A stretch of 64,000 bases of DNA from Epiperipatus broadwayi (lineage: Eukaryota > Onychophora > Udeonychophora > Euonychophora > Peripatidae). The stretch lies in assembly GCA_028023455.1 (NCBI GenBank), contig JAQFVV010000030.1:2002501-2066500 (forward strand). The letters are read 5' to 3'. Below the pieces are notes generated by a model that saw only the letters and a list, made by a program, of their open reading frames with translations, did not search any database and was not told where the DNA came from. Positions 26,401-38,999 of this stretch are shown here, one piece after another. The first letter of the stretch is position 1. Each line of letters opens with the position of its first letter. The translations under genes and the position numbers were made by a program.

Positions 26401-28540
26401 TCAATAGATGATCTAAAACAAAAAATACATTATGCATTATGAATAAATATCAAAATTACCAAAACGATCTTTATCTTCTCGATCGTGTTCCTCAGACTTC
26501 ACCATCCCATTAATTCTTGTAGATATATGATTTCCATACATACTCTTTATTTTAAAACAATATTTCTATCATTCTATTAAGCCATTATACTTAATTTTTT
26601 ATCATTATTAAATTTATGTTTATATGTTTTCCCTAATCTCATATAGCATTTTATATTTTAAATATAATCAGTAAAAAATATTTAAATTATATTTACGATA
26701 CTTCTTCATCAAACTTTCTTGAACCGTTCATATTTAAGCTAAAAAAAAAATATTTCATTCCTTCTTCAGTCACTTAGTGTTCTATTTTAAAGTAAAACAA
26801 TTACTACTCTGTTTAATAAATATTCATAGACGACAATCCTTGGTTTTCACAATATTGTATACAATTATTAATTCATGATATTCTCTTCTATTATTGTCTG
26901 CTAGTATTTTCCCGTGCGACTTTTCCGATGCATCTTGTAGGTACTTTTAGTCTAAATATTTAATAAATTTTCTATTTCCACGGATCCATTTTCACTCAGT
27001 AATCTAATTTTATCTTTTTTTCAAATCAAGCCTTTTCTCCATTGAATTCTTTACAATATTTCTTACTTAGATGAAGTTTTAGGCTCCTTTCCATAAAATA
27101 CATAATAACTCTTTCATATTCTTCTATTACTTTTTCTTTATTTTAAAATTCTTGTACTATATTTTAATAATGATTCCCTTTAAAAGATAAATATTCTTTC
27201 TTCATCATAATTTTCTTTACAATAAAAAAAAAAACGCATATTAAATTTTTTCATAGAGAAGAATAAAATAACTTTGAATTAGCCTTGTAAAATTGGTGCG
27301 TCATAATTTTTCTTGACGGCAACTAACTTCTTTTTAAAGTTTTCATATAGCGTCCCAATTATATCTCTTTGAGTTATAATAATAGGTTTCTGGTTGAGCA
27401 TAAATAAATTTGTATTAATACAATTTCCACATATTTTTCTTTCAGCAATATTTTTAGGTATTTTTTCTTGTACTTCCATCTCTACTGTAGGCTTTTGGTT
27501 AAATTCGAATAAAATTCCCTGGTAAGATAACTTTTAAAAATTAGCAATTCATGTAGATATATTCAAAATATATATGTTACAGAAGAACTCTTAAAATAAA
27601 TACGAAATTTAAAATTTATATTACTTTTCCAGTACGGTGTTATCAGCTACAAAAATGTGTTACTTTCTCTTTCACTTACACATTACTTCTCCCCCCGCTT
27701 CGTATAATTCTTATATTTTGTCTGCTAATTTACCTCCGTTGATTGGTTAATAACTTTTTTTTTAGCGCGAACAAATTTTACACATTTAGTTATATAACAG
27801 ATTAGACTTTTAAAAATAAAGAATTGATGACGTAATGTCTCAAATATTATTTAGACTAATATTTTTAAATTCAATTTTAATTTTACCAAAATCATTTAAA
27901 CTTTTAAAACAATTATTAAAATAATATTTAATATTTTAACCTTTATCTTAATGATCGATGGCAATTATATCTAGTTTCAAATTCACAAACTTTATTATTA
28001 TTTTAACAAGCGTGTGGTGTGTGAAGGTATATAATATACAGTCACGTGTTTACTAACTTTATCAAATGATTTTTTATTTATGTCTCGGTCTGAATTACCA
28101 AAACTGATATATTTTATAAAAATTTGGAAAATAATTAAAACTTGTAGAACTAAATATAATTCTCACCATCCCAACGTTTATTTTAAAATATACTCTATTA
28201 GTTTTGACTATTAAATATAACTACAACATTGCATATAGCATTTATTTAATATATTAGTTTTTAAAATATTATACTCAAATTATTAATATACTTTTAACTA
28301 TCTATAGCTGTATTATTTTATATGGCCAGCTTTTACAACCATAAGCAAAGATATTATTAAGCTTTATTTAACTGTTTTCTCTTAAATAATTTATTACACT
28401 GTTATATACCAGGTATTTTCAGCTTTAAATTGTACTATAAAATCTAATTATCCTATTATTATTTATATATCATACAAACATAACTTGAAATTTAAAATTT
28501 TTTAGTAATTGACCTTTCTACCCTACCATGACCTACAGAT
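23430..28540. other. AT-rich DNA, no gene recognised
   Basis: About 5 kb without a recognisable gene. Short frames (25971-26162 plus; 27279-27479 minus, starting MEVQEKIPKNIAERKICGNC) have no identifiable domain. The minus-strand 66-codon frame is the least biased of them but is unsupported. The stretch near 25660-25850 is slightly GC-richer, without structure that could be named. Confidence 0.4.
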
Positions 28541-28550
28541 AAGGGCACAA

Positions 28551-28573
28551 TATATATATATATATATATATAT
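28551..28573. repeat. (TA)n microsatellite
   Basis: A TA run directly adjoining the Penelope-tail hairpin. Confidence 0.95.
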
Positions 28574-28677
28574 GTTTCACCTGTCCTGCAGTCTTCTTCA
28601 GAGCCAATTTTGTTTTTTAAGAGATTATAGTAAATTGGCTCTGAAGAAGACTGTAGGACAGTCGAAATGTAGGTATA
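28568..28677. repeat. Penelope-tail inverted repeat
   Basis: gtttcacctgtcctgcagtc then ttcttcagagccaattt (28574-28610) is the complement of aaattggctctgaagaagac then tgtaggacagtcgaaatg (28632-28670). The motif gaagactg(c/t)aggacagtcgaaa recurs at 32234-32255 after the Penelope GIY-YIG relic, which assigns the hairpin to the 3' end of that family. It reads like two Penelope 3' ends head to head with about 20 bp between. Confidence 0.65.
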
Positions 28678-28689
28678 TATGTACAAATA

Positions 28690-31320
28690 AAGATTTCTAC
28701 TAAAAATTGTTCAAAGTGGTTTAGATAAATTGTATATATATAAGATATTGCAGCAAATTAAAGAAAAGCTTGATTTGGGTAGTATTTCTAAATATTTCTT
28801 TATTAACTTTAAGATTATTTCCTCAGAAAATCCTAAACGCACATAATTCAAGAAGTATTTTGATATATTACTTTGTTAAAAAATGTTGTGAGTTCATGTT
28901 TGATATAAAATAAAAGTAATTTTACTAAAATATTTGACATAATTTTTGTCCTTAAATAAGTAATTTATATTGATGTATTTGAATATAATAATTTTTCCAT
29001 AACCAATTAAATCAAAACAAAAAAGCAGAGCATCTTTAAATCTAAGTCAGATGTTTTAATACCTTTTATAGTGAAGCATCTTCAACACTAAAAATCGTCA
29101 AAATAAGAGTCATAGATCACATGACCTATTCTCTTAAGCTTGTAAATTATAAACAATGAGGATTGCCAATTCCTCAACAAAATTTGTGATAAATGCTTAG
29201 CTAGAGACAGCATTTAAAAAATATTACTATCAGGAACCCCTCCCCCAAACCCCTGACCATGGTTTCATGCTTTGACATTACTTTTATATTTTCATAGAAT
29301 TCTATTATGTAGGAATATGTGCTAAGAATATAAATGAAAATTTATCTCCATCATTTAAAAATATGGCTTTTAAGTAAATTTTTGAAGAGTCTGTAAACAA
29401 ATGTTTTTTAGTTGTTTAGGGTTAGTGTCAAATATTATTATATCTGAACAAATGTCATTATTAAATATGAATTCAGTTTTTAAAAATTATTTCAGCAATT
29501 AGAAAAAGACATTTTAATATCTTGCTATAAAATACTTTATCTGAGTTCAGTTAATTTTATAGACAAATTATATATAAGTTGAATCTTCTTAAGTTAGCAT
29601 GTTAATCTAAGTAATGACAAGTTAAATCTCCTTAAGTTAGTATGTTAATCTAAGTAATGATTTATTTCAAATGTTAGTCTATAACTAGTATTGTTATCTC
29701 TCTTTTACCTCATCACTTTCAATATGCTTTATTTGATTCAGAGTTGAAGATTCTTAAAAAAATAGATTTTCTTGAGATTTTAATAATCAAGATGATTCTA
29801 GATATCTCTTTGTAGTATATTTTGATCTAAGATGACTTATTATATATTATAACAATATGGACTCATTGGGGGTACACCTGGGGTGATGGTACTCATCATC
29901 ATCATCACTCCAGTTACTGCAAGTCAGTGCCTCAAAATTTAAAATATTAAATATAAATTTAATATATAAAATTAATATAAATAATGATCACTCAACGAGA
30001 TCACTCTGAGATCAGCACAGCTAACTATATTAATATAATTAACTATAAGTTCACCAGCAATACACAAAAGTAATAATCATCTATCATCATGAATGATCAA
30101 CAATAAAATAAATCAACAATAAAATCAACAATCAATCTTGTGATTGGATTTGAAATGGATGCACTATAGACCAGGCTAATTATTTAGCTTTTGACAGCTT
30201 GGGATATATTATTTAAACATTAATTTGGATGCACAAACATAAGTGCTAATCCATCAGAATATATATAATAAAACAATAATGCTGGTTTATTAAAACATGC
30301 TGATCATCATCAATGCTCTAGCGACACCATTAATGTACTGGCCAATTATATTATTAATTTGTAATAAATACTAATTAGATAAAATGTGACACATGGACTT
30401 TAAAGGATATTCCCTTTGCATCAATCCAGGATCATCATCACGATCATCAACTGGATGCCCATAAAGACTAATATAATCCATTTTTATATATCAGACTATT
30501 ATGCATGAATCTAGGTCAGAAAACACAAACTTTATATCTATTGTGAACAAAAGATATAATATCACATACAATAAATTTATGTTTATTAAATTAAGTCACT
30601 TATATAAAAGAAAATGAAATAAGAAATAGTTCTTTATTACAAATACTTTAATTTTAGACAAAATTAGTTTGTAGAAAACTATTTTTATACAATACTTGTA
30701 ATATGCTTTAGTTTTATATCCATACAGATGTATCTAGGATTTGTGTCTTTATTAAAATTAAATGTTCATGTCCTCTCTGTTTAAAATATAATAGTCTCAG
30801 TTTGATTTTAGCAAAAAAAAAAATTAAAATTGCATTTTAAAAATTTTGTCACACAAAAATTAGCTATAATAGAAAAATTCAAATCCTTATTGCTTAAATT
30901 CAATGTGGAAAAATAATAAACATAACTCAGGTCTAGAAAAATCAAATCAGATGTAGAAACGATCCACTGCACTGGTAACAAGAAATAATAAGACTGCTGG
31001 GTGTGAAAAATAAAAGGAATGTTTCCACAACTTATTTACAATGAACACGTCAAATTAAATTTTCCAAAGCAGGGATATACACCTGCTAAAAAAACACAAT
31101 AAAATATAGACATGAAATTAGTCAGCACAGTAATGCTATATTCATACAAAATACTAAATATTTGGACTTAAAATTTAAATCTATATAAAGAAATATAAAC
31201 GGTCATGCCATAAGTTTATAATATTATAATAATAATACAGTTAAGGGCAGTAATAAAATTATTAGACAAATTAATAAAAAAATATAATAATGTAATTAAA
31301 TATGATAGTAACTAAAAAAG
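28690..31320. other. AT-rich DNA with a small tandem duplication
   Basis: No gene recognised. An approximate 60-bp tandem duplication lies at about 29575-29662 (cttaagttagcatgttaatc / ctaagtaatgacaagtt, repeated as ccttaagttagtatgttaat / ctaagtaatgattt). 29880-30480 has many scattered atcatc motifs without a clear period. Confidence 0.4.
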
Positions 31321-31330
31321 GAGAAATGTA

Positions 31331-32300
31331 ATGGATATATTAGGTAATAAATATATTAAAGGATTAGAAAAACATATAAATGGAGTACATGAGATAAAAT
31401 ATAGATCATGTAGCAATAATAAGATAAGAAAGAAATATGCAGGAGAAATGAAAAATTCAATCTATACAAGATTAATTCAGCATAGTTTTAATAAAAAATC
31501 ACTAATTTATATCCATGCTATGGAAAGAGGACATATGTTTGAGAGAGACTGGATATACTAATAGAAGAAGAGATAAAAAAATAAAAGAAAGCTATATTAA
31601 TTAAGAAGATAAAACCAAATTTAAATATAGAAGGGGGGGAGGGAGTAAAGACATTATTTTTATAGGAATATTAATAATGATAGAAAAAATGTATATATAA
31701 AGTTTGTAAAATATAAAGTGTAAAAATAGGATAAAAAGTTAAAGAAATTTATATAGAGGGAGTTGTATTAAAGGAGTATTTGAAAAAGAGGCTAAGGATT
31801 TTGAAAAAAGAGTCACTTATAAATTTATAAAGAAAGAGGAAAGTTATGCAAATGGTGAGTAAAATAAATATGTGAATTATAAAAGGGAATAAAGATAGGA
31901 ATAAAAATTATTAATAAAAGAATAAGTATAGATAAATAATAGAAAGAAAGGAATGGAATTACATTTATAGGTATTAAAAGTAAAATAAAATGGGTGATGT
32001 ATTAGAGAGTAAAGTAGAATGGTAGGTAGGGAAAAAAGATAAAAAATAAGAAGTAAAAAGAAAGTAGAAATTATAAAAAAAATAATGAAAAAATAATAAT
32101 TAGTAAAAAAAGAGGAAAGTAAAGGTATGGGATTAAAAATAATATATGATTATGAATAATAATGTAAAATTTGTATTTTTATAAGTATATAGAATAATAG
32201 TTATATGATTACATTTAAATGTTGTAGCTCTGATGAAGACTGCAGGACAGTCAAAACGGTTAAAAAAATTCAAGGAATTATATAAAAAATTTTGCATTGG
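31331..32300 (+). pseudogene. Penelope-like element relic, GIY-YIG endonuclease and 3' tail
   Basis: The 76-codon frame at 31331-31561 holds KKYAGEMKNSIYTRLIQHSF followed by HAMERGHMFERDW. It corresponds to the (Y)IGET..s...Rl.eH and H....GH...W signature of the GIY-YIG domain of Penelope-like retroelements. The Tyr-Ile-Gly of the motif is degraded to YAG. After a stop, frames continue to about 31640 with a NLNIEGG-like end. The 3' region carries gatgaagactgcaggacagt and caaaacgg (32231-32258), shared with the hairpin at 28568-28677. The RT region is absent. It is directly followed by the TIR element at 32331. Confidence 0.7.
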
Positions 32301-32330
32301 AATATATATGTGGAGATTTATAATAAGTAA

Positions 32331-33208
32331 TATACACCTGGGTCTCTTTTTACGCTGACTTATTTAACATGATTTTAAAGTTACGCGATTCGTGTTTCAC
32401 CGGAAGTCGATTTCCGATAATGCGCTATTACTTTAAATAATAAATTTCGTGCACTTATGTTATATTGAAAGTAATAGCACATTATGGGAATTCGACTTTC
32501 ATCTTAGTAATTTCAATCTTTTCAGTGCTTTATAATAGTAAGATTTTATGCAATAATGAAATTAAAATCATGATTTCCACATTTTATGTATACACATATT
32601 AAATTTTACAAGATTATAATGTAAATTTGTTCAAACATTGTGTGTGTTGTTAATTTTGCATTTTAAATCACATTCTGTTTTTGCTTTTTAAAAAAGAACG
32701 TAATCAATTATTATTTTCTTATTAATGACACTAATCATTAACATGCTCTTAAATTCCAATGAGAGCTAAATAGTTGTATGTCTGGATATCGCGAGCTTCG
32801 TAAACAATTAATAAAATCATCGTCTCAAAGATTAATTACTAATTACATTGTCACTAGAAAATCATAATAATTAAAACGTGTATAAAAATGTAAATTACTG
32901 TACTGTAAATTATGCATAAAATTATATTATTTTGAATAAAATTAAATATTATAGTTAAAAATAGTTTGTCTTGTATCAATTTTTTTCAAATTTGAAATTT
33001 TTTATTAGTCATATTTTATTTCCTTATTTTTTTTTGCACGAATTTTAAAGTAATTTTACATTGGTGCTTTGCTTTTATGCAAATTTTGAAAAATCACAGA
33101 CTGCATCCCCCCTTTTTCAATGTAAGTTACGTCTATTTTTGCGCGATTTCGTTTGCGCATGTTTTCTGAGGAACCCATCTATCACGTAAAATGAGACCCA
33201 GGTGTATA
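32331..33208. mobile_element. Non-autonomous TIR DNA transposon, about 0.88 kb
   Basis: The ends are perfect inverted repeats: tatacacctgggtctc (32331-32346) and gagacccaggtgtata (33193-33208). The match continues imperfectly inward (ttttacg / cgtaaaa). A TA (or TATA) target duplication is plausible because the ends sit in TATA, which would fit a Tc1/mariner- or PIF-like mover, but the terminal bases are ambiguous. There is no transposase frame. A second, internal inverted repeat (about 32402-32440 with 32466-32503) pairs ggaagtcgatttccgataat with the complement of cattatgggaattcgacttt, followed by gcgctattacttt. Confidence 0.85.
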
Positions 33209-33737
33209 TGAAGTTTATAAAATGCGAATATCTATTATATGAGGCTAAATCAGGGTCTACGCAGTTAATATATATATATTTTAAATTTTTTTATAAAGAG
33301 ATTACTTCCTACTTAATCAGAGATCTGCCCCATAGGTCGTACATATATACAGAATTGTTGATATGATAGCCTATGATGATAATATATTACATTGTGTTAA
33401 AAATTTTAAAGAATTAAACTATCGTATCATATATTTCATTATCAGTTTTATATAACTGAAAAACCACGTATCTGCAGTAAATATATTTGTTCCTTTTAAA
33501 ACTAAAAGTTGTAATATATGCAGTATACTTATATACTTGTCTTTTATAACAAAAAAATTAAGTTTGCATTTAAACATCTCAACACTTGATCTTAAATTTT
33601 AAATTTGAACATTTTATATAAACCATTATTACTGCATTAATGGCTAAACGATATTTTGAAAGAACCGATTTTAAAACCAATTTTAAACAGACAAATTTAA
33701 ATCGCTAATAATAAAAAACAAAAACAAATTAGAATCA

Positions 33738-34347
33738 ATATATTGTACAGGCTTAAACCTTCATTTATATATGTAATATATGCGGGATTTGAACTCAGAC
33801 TTTCACACGACCCACCACTCTCAATGCCATCTCATATTGCTGACCCACCTGATCACACATGTTGAAAAGATAAATAATCACCAATATATGTATTTCATGC
33901 TAAACCAGCAATCATCAGTTGGTCTAGATTACTATCCTCACACACATATATAATCAGTGCTCAGCTTTATATTAAGATAGCCAATCTTTATACTTTAATG
34001 GACAGGCTTCAAACTATTCCAACTCACAACTCTTCAGCCTTCTGAGAGTTGTGAGTTGGAATAGTTTGAAGCCTGTCCATTAAAGTATGAAGATTGGCTA
34101 TCTTAATATAAAGCTGAGCACTGATTATATATGTGTGTGAGGATAGTAATCTAGATCAATTGATGATCGCAGGTTTAGCATGAAATTCGTATATTGGTGA
34201 TTATTTATCTTTTCAACATGTGTGTGTGATCAGGTGGGTCAGCAATATGAGATGGCACTGAACGTGGTGGGTCGTGTGAAAGTCTGAGTTCGAATCCCGC
34301 ATATATTACATATATAAATGAAGGTTTAAGCCTGTACAATGTATTAA
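33738..34347. repeat. 610-bp near-perfect palindrome (hairpin-element family, best copy)
   Basis: The arms of about 300 bp run from aatatattgtacaggcttaa to a turn near 34040 (cacaactcttcagccttctgagagttgtg), then back to ttaagcctgtacaatgtatt. Mismatches are few. The right arm has a Pol III B box (agttcgaatcccgc, 34287-34300) and the left arm its complement (gcgggatttgaactc). Related sequence occurs at 1058-1185, 6555-7262, 22690-22840 and 57190-57262. No protein is encoded. It is either a foldback transposon or an inverted pair of one retroposon. The high arm identity suggests recent formation or gene-conversion-like maintenance. Confidence 0.9.
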
Positions 34348-34849
34348 TTTATATAGTGTGTAAAAGGTCTGCCCATCTCTCATATATGTATGTATAAATG
34401 AATTATTCTCCTATACATGAGGGGTCAGAATGATTAATATGTCAGTCTTCCTTAACATGTACAATTAATTAAGCGTGCGTTAATAAAATATTTAAATAAT
34501 GCAATAAAACATCTGAATAATATGGTAAGAAACATACATAATGATTAAGATATAATTTATGGAAGCAAAAAAAGTAGCATATTAAAGAGGTTTTAATTGT
34601 TTACCGATAGTATTATATACTAGTGGCTTCCTTTTGACAGTGACGGCATAGCATGTCAGCAATTTGAATCATCAACTGTAGGCAGAGAATTTATCGGCCT
34701 AGCATTCTATAAAACCAGAGAACTCCATACTCAGCTTCACCAACAATGGCCAGTTGCAATGATCTATTCACTCACAGTGTGACGTAATTTAACAGCTTAA
34801 AAATTTTGCAATAACTTTTCTGGAAGTTTACTATACCTAAACTCTACAA

Positions 34850-35248
34850 CAGGGGTCCCCAACCCTATGCCCACAGGCACCATGGCACCCGCAGACCATT
34901 TTACGTGTGCCTGCCACTATCCAAACACAGTAATAAATTATTTATCTGATACAAATAAATTTAATTTTTAAAATTTCTTATATATTATTGTATTACATTG
35001 TAATCAAATTGTACGGCATACTATACTTTTACAGCATAAAAATATAAACGTTAATTATATGTTAAAATTTTATTTTTGAAATAAATATTTTTTTTGTACA
35101 TTATGTGTATTATTAACAATATCCAACTATAAATTTACGTTGAAAAAATAAATGGTGCTCGCCATCTGGTTGAAAAAATAAATGGTACCCGCCACCTGGC
35201 CGGTATTATCGAATGTGCTCTTAAGTGCAAAAAGGTTAGGGTCCCCTG
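34850..35248. mobile_element. Non-autonomous hAT-type transposon (399 bp) with 8-bp target duplication
   Basis: The left end caggggtccccaaccctatg and right end aggttagggtcccctg form inverted repeats. The identical octamer ctctacaa stands immediately outside both ends (34842-34849 and 35249-35256). An 8-bp duplication together with a CAGGGGT-type terminus is characteristic of hAT elements. The element contains no transposase. It has an internal 30-bp direct duplication (ttgaaaaaataaatggt ... gccatctgg / gccacctgg, about 35141-35200). Confidence 0.92.
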
Positions 35249-35785
35249 CTCTACAAGAAGTAAAAACTCTTTTCTATATATGCATCTCGAAAACAAAGCT
35301 ATCATGATTGGCTGTTTTCCAAATTAATTAAGTAATTTAAACTTAAAGAAAATTCTTTTCTTCATTATCTAAAAGAATCATACTGATTATAATCTTAATT
35401 TAATTTAATTTTGAAATTTTACTAATTGGATTTCTTAATTAAATTCTGAAGATCTTTGACTTTTATCAAATTCCCCAGTAATTACACTTTGTCACCTTTT
35501 AATGTAATCATAATGATACAGTAAAATATATATTCTAAAATTAGAATTTACTACCTACATTCTTTAATGTCAATTGTTATTTTTAAAAATTAATTACAAA
35601 GTTAAACTTTCTTTGCTGATTTGAACCTCCATCTTTTTTTACACATACCAACTCATAATTAAATTTCATAATAAAATTTACATTTTAATAATAAAATTAC
35701 ATTTTTTTATACATTATATATTTGTTAAATGCCTTAATATTTTTAACTTAATAGCAAAATATATACATGAAGCACTTTATATATA

Positions 35786-35789
<4 letters not shown>

Positions 35790-35845
<56 letters not shown>

Positions 35846-35868
35846 TGTTTCAATATATATATATATAT
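35790..35868. repeat. (TA)n microsatellites
   Basis: Two TA runs (about 35790-35842 and 35853-35868) separated by a short cagtgtttca interruption. Confidence 0.95.
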
Positions 35869-35949
35869 AATGAGCTTCAAATAGCTCTTAACAAGCTTTT
35901 GGGAATATCCCCAACCTTAGACCAATTTCTGCTACTGGCTTCCTCAGTG

Positions 35950-38760
35950 ACATGCTAGGATATTCAAGCATTAGATTTAAAATACCAGCCCAAGCCCAAC
36001 ACTTTATTTAATGGATATCCAATAAGTAAAAAAATCTGAAATTTTCTTACAATCCAGCTATCTAATTTAAATAGCCACATGGGATTGAGGTGTTAGGATA
36101 GTCAAAATAAAATCTAATAAGTATTTGATTCTTTCAAATACAGATCCAAGTTTTGGAATTGCAATACTTATGCAACTTTTGCATTTTTCAGTTTGGATCT
36201 GTGTTTTATAAACTGATTATCTAATTTACTAAGATTTCTGTAATATAATTAAAAATTCAGGACTCAAGAAATCATATATAGAAAACAAAGACTAACTTCT
36301 AATAATAATAAATACATTTATTGACATTTAACATCATATTTACAAACTTTATTTACATCTTTTCATTAAAGGAAAGTCATCCACAAACATAGGCACTGTT
36401 TCATTATACAGGATGCAATAAAAATTGGAAACATAATTGCCCACATACTTGCAAATGTCCTTGATTATTTATACAAACATCTGGGTGACTTATTTTATGA
36501 CACACTCATTTTAAAGTAAGACTACTTCACTATTTTACTAACTTTTGATATATTTTTCAGGCTATGCTATTTTTTTATAAAATGGTCATTTACTAAGACT
36601 TTCAAAATATAATAAATAAATAAATCTAAGATACACTTTTATGTCCAGTAAACTATTATTGCATATCACATTTACATAGACTATTCTATTGTTAACATTT
36701 GCAAAACACACTAAAATTAGAAAAACTTAAATCCTAATTGACAGATGGCTGAATTTTTACGAGCAAAGTATTATGATAATATTAATTATCATACAAACAC
36801 AAATAAGAAAATTACTGTCTGGCATTATTTACTTAACAATAAAAATATGAAAAAACAAGTCAGAAGCCATGCACACACACCACACACACATACAATATAC
36901 TAAATTTTTCCCATGTCAACATAATAAATTGTTTTAACCCTTTAATTGTCTTGCCAATCCATTGGCAAATACTACTAGATGGTGATAATGATAATATTGC
37001 ATATGTGCATCTCTTATTATGCTATTCTCACAAATGAACATTAAATTACTAAAATATTTCTTGGTTTGCTTGTTACTTCTGACAAGAGTCAACAGCACTA
37101 TACATATATTATTTCATTTAACTACACACTATGGATAGGAAAGTGGTCCTGAAGTGACTATGCACTTAAAAATTCTGCCTTGTCACTGTCATGACAATCT
37201 TAAAATATCCATAACTCCACCTTACATGGGGGAATAGAACCAAATATCATCATAAGGGGAGAAAGACTCCTCCGAGCTAACTACACAACTGAAACAAAAT
37301 AATGATATATTCCAATACCTTTTCTCAGGTAAATATATATGTGGACAAGGTCTCAACACATGGAATATATACCATGGAAAAGATCCTCTCTAGGGATAAG
37401 TTACAATGGCTAACTATGAAAATAATCATAAAATATTACAATATAATGCTCCCATGAGAAATACTAACCATTGGAGAGAGCATGCTCAAATCTTTCAAAG
37501 TACAATATAAGTAAGACACAACATTTAACAAAGCCACATGCATTCCACTCTTATTAACTTGGGATTACCATATATCCTAGGCAACACCATGGCAAGATAA
37601 AAAAAAATGTCACTAAAAAAACTAGAGAAATAAATATTCAATCTCTAAAATACATACATTAAACAATGTATGAAACAAACAAATAAAGGCAAGTCAAACA
37701 ACTATAAAACACTTAAGTAGCATAATAAAAATGTGCAATTAATAAGAAACATACATATTCAATAAAAACAGCATAAAATATTATAAACTAAAGTGGACAT
37801 AAATAACATAAGCAAATATTGCTAAATATAATACTAATAAATACTTTGTCATATGAAAAACATCATAATGAAATTATTATATATTTAAAAACTATTATGA
37901 GCTTCTGATAAAACATATATTGTATGTTTATCCATAAAAAAATAAAGTATTAGTAAATACTACTCATAAATGTAAAGAAATGTGTATATTTACCTGGACA
38001 TATATACCACATAATTGACTTTAAGCCAATAAGAAAGAAAAAAAGATGTATAATTTTACCTTCTCTATCATAAGAGTAAATGCCTAATTACATTATGTAA
38101 TTAAAGAAAACACATTGGCATAATATTAAAATAATATAAGATAATAATAAAAAGAAAAATAATAATTTATCTTTTTGTAAAAAAACACCACTAGCACTTT
38201 TTCAGAGTCCCTCTGTGGTAAGCTATCCAATGCAAAAAATAATGTTCTTTTGCCAGCAAATTATTTTTAGAAATAATGCATCCATATCTTATCACATTTT
38301 CGCAACAATAAAGCACTTATGAACTTCCAGAGATAAGTGATATAAAATAGCAACATTTAACAAACAATTTCTGCAAAAGATTTAGATCCATTTATTCACT
38401 CATAGGTTTATTCAAAGAATTAGCTACAGCATTTTTTATTTATTTTTTACTTGTAACAGCAAACATTATTAGAATTATTTTCATTAAATTTATCCATGTT
38501 ATACATTGGAAAATGATCAGTTCTTTCACTTTTAAAGAACATTTAAAATATCTTGTAACATATTTTCTATACATTAAGAGCACTTAATGACAGTAATTAA
38601 GAAATTGCTAATCATTTTAAAAGTCAGCAATTTATGCAGTTCCTTTTTATATTCCATAACATTGATATGTCTTGAAGTCATATCTTTCCCATAAAACTTC
38701 ATATAATTGTATTCACTTATTTTATATTTTAAATGTTTTCTTGAAAACAATATCACCAAC
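35950..38760. other. AT-rich DNA, no gene recognised
   Basis: No coding frame recognised. About 36880-37560 is less AT-biased and contains several less repetitive segments. It could be untranslated or intronic host sequence, but nothing in it proves this. Confidence 0.35.
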
Positions 38761-38762
38761 AA

Positions 38763-38990
38763 CTATAGGATGAAGGTCTCTCCAAGTTCAACCTATCTTC
38801 TCCAATCTTTAGCTTCTCTTCTCCACATCACCCCTGCACACTTTCTAATTTCATCTGTCCATCTCACACATGGTCTCTTTCTGTATATTTTACAATCTCT
38901 TGGAATCCAGTTTAAAATTTCAATTGTCCATCTATTATCATCTCCTTTAGCAATATATCCATCCCAAGTCCACTTCAGTCTATAGGCAAG
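38763..38990 (-). mobile_element. RTE-type LINE, 3' end fragment
   Basis: Minus-strand copy of the RTE ORF end. It reads DDNRWTIEILNWIPRDCK and RKCAGVMWRREAKD before the ETFIL end, with several substitutions and a stop. It is heavily 5'-truncated. The trinucleotide tail is decayed (gttgttggtgat). Confidence 0.8.
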
Positions 38991-38999
38991 TCAGCATTT

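Noticed and set aside
35767-35958. ORF beginning in HIYIYIY repeats
   Set aside because: Produced by a (TA)n microsatellite.
36880-37560. Possible 3' untranslated region of a host gene on the minus strand
   Set aside because: Less AT-biased and not obviously repetitive, but no adjoining coding exon or defined polyadenylation context was found.
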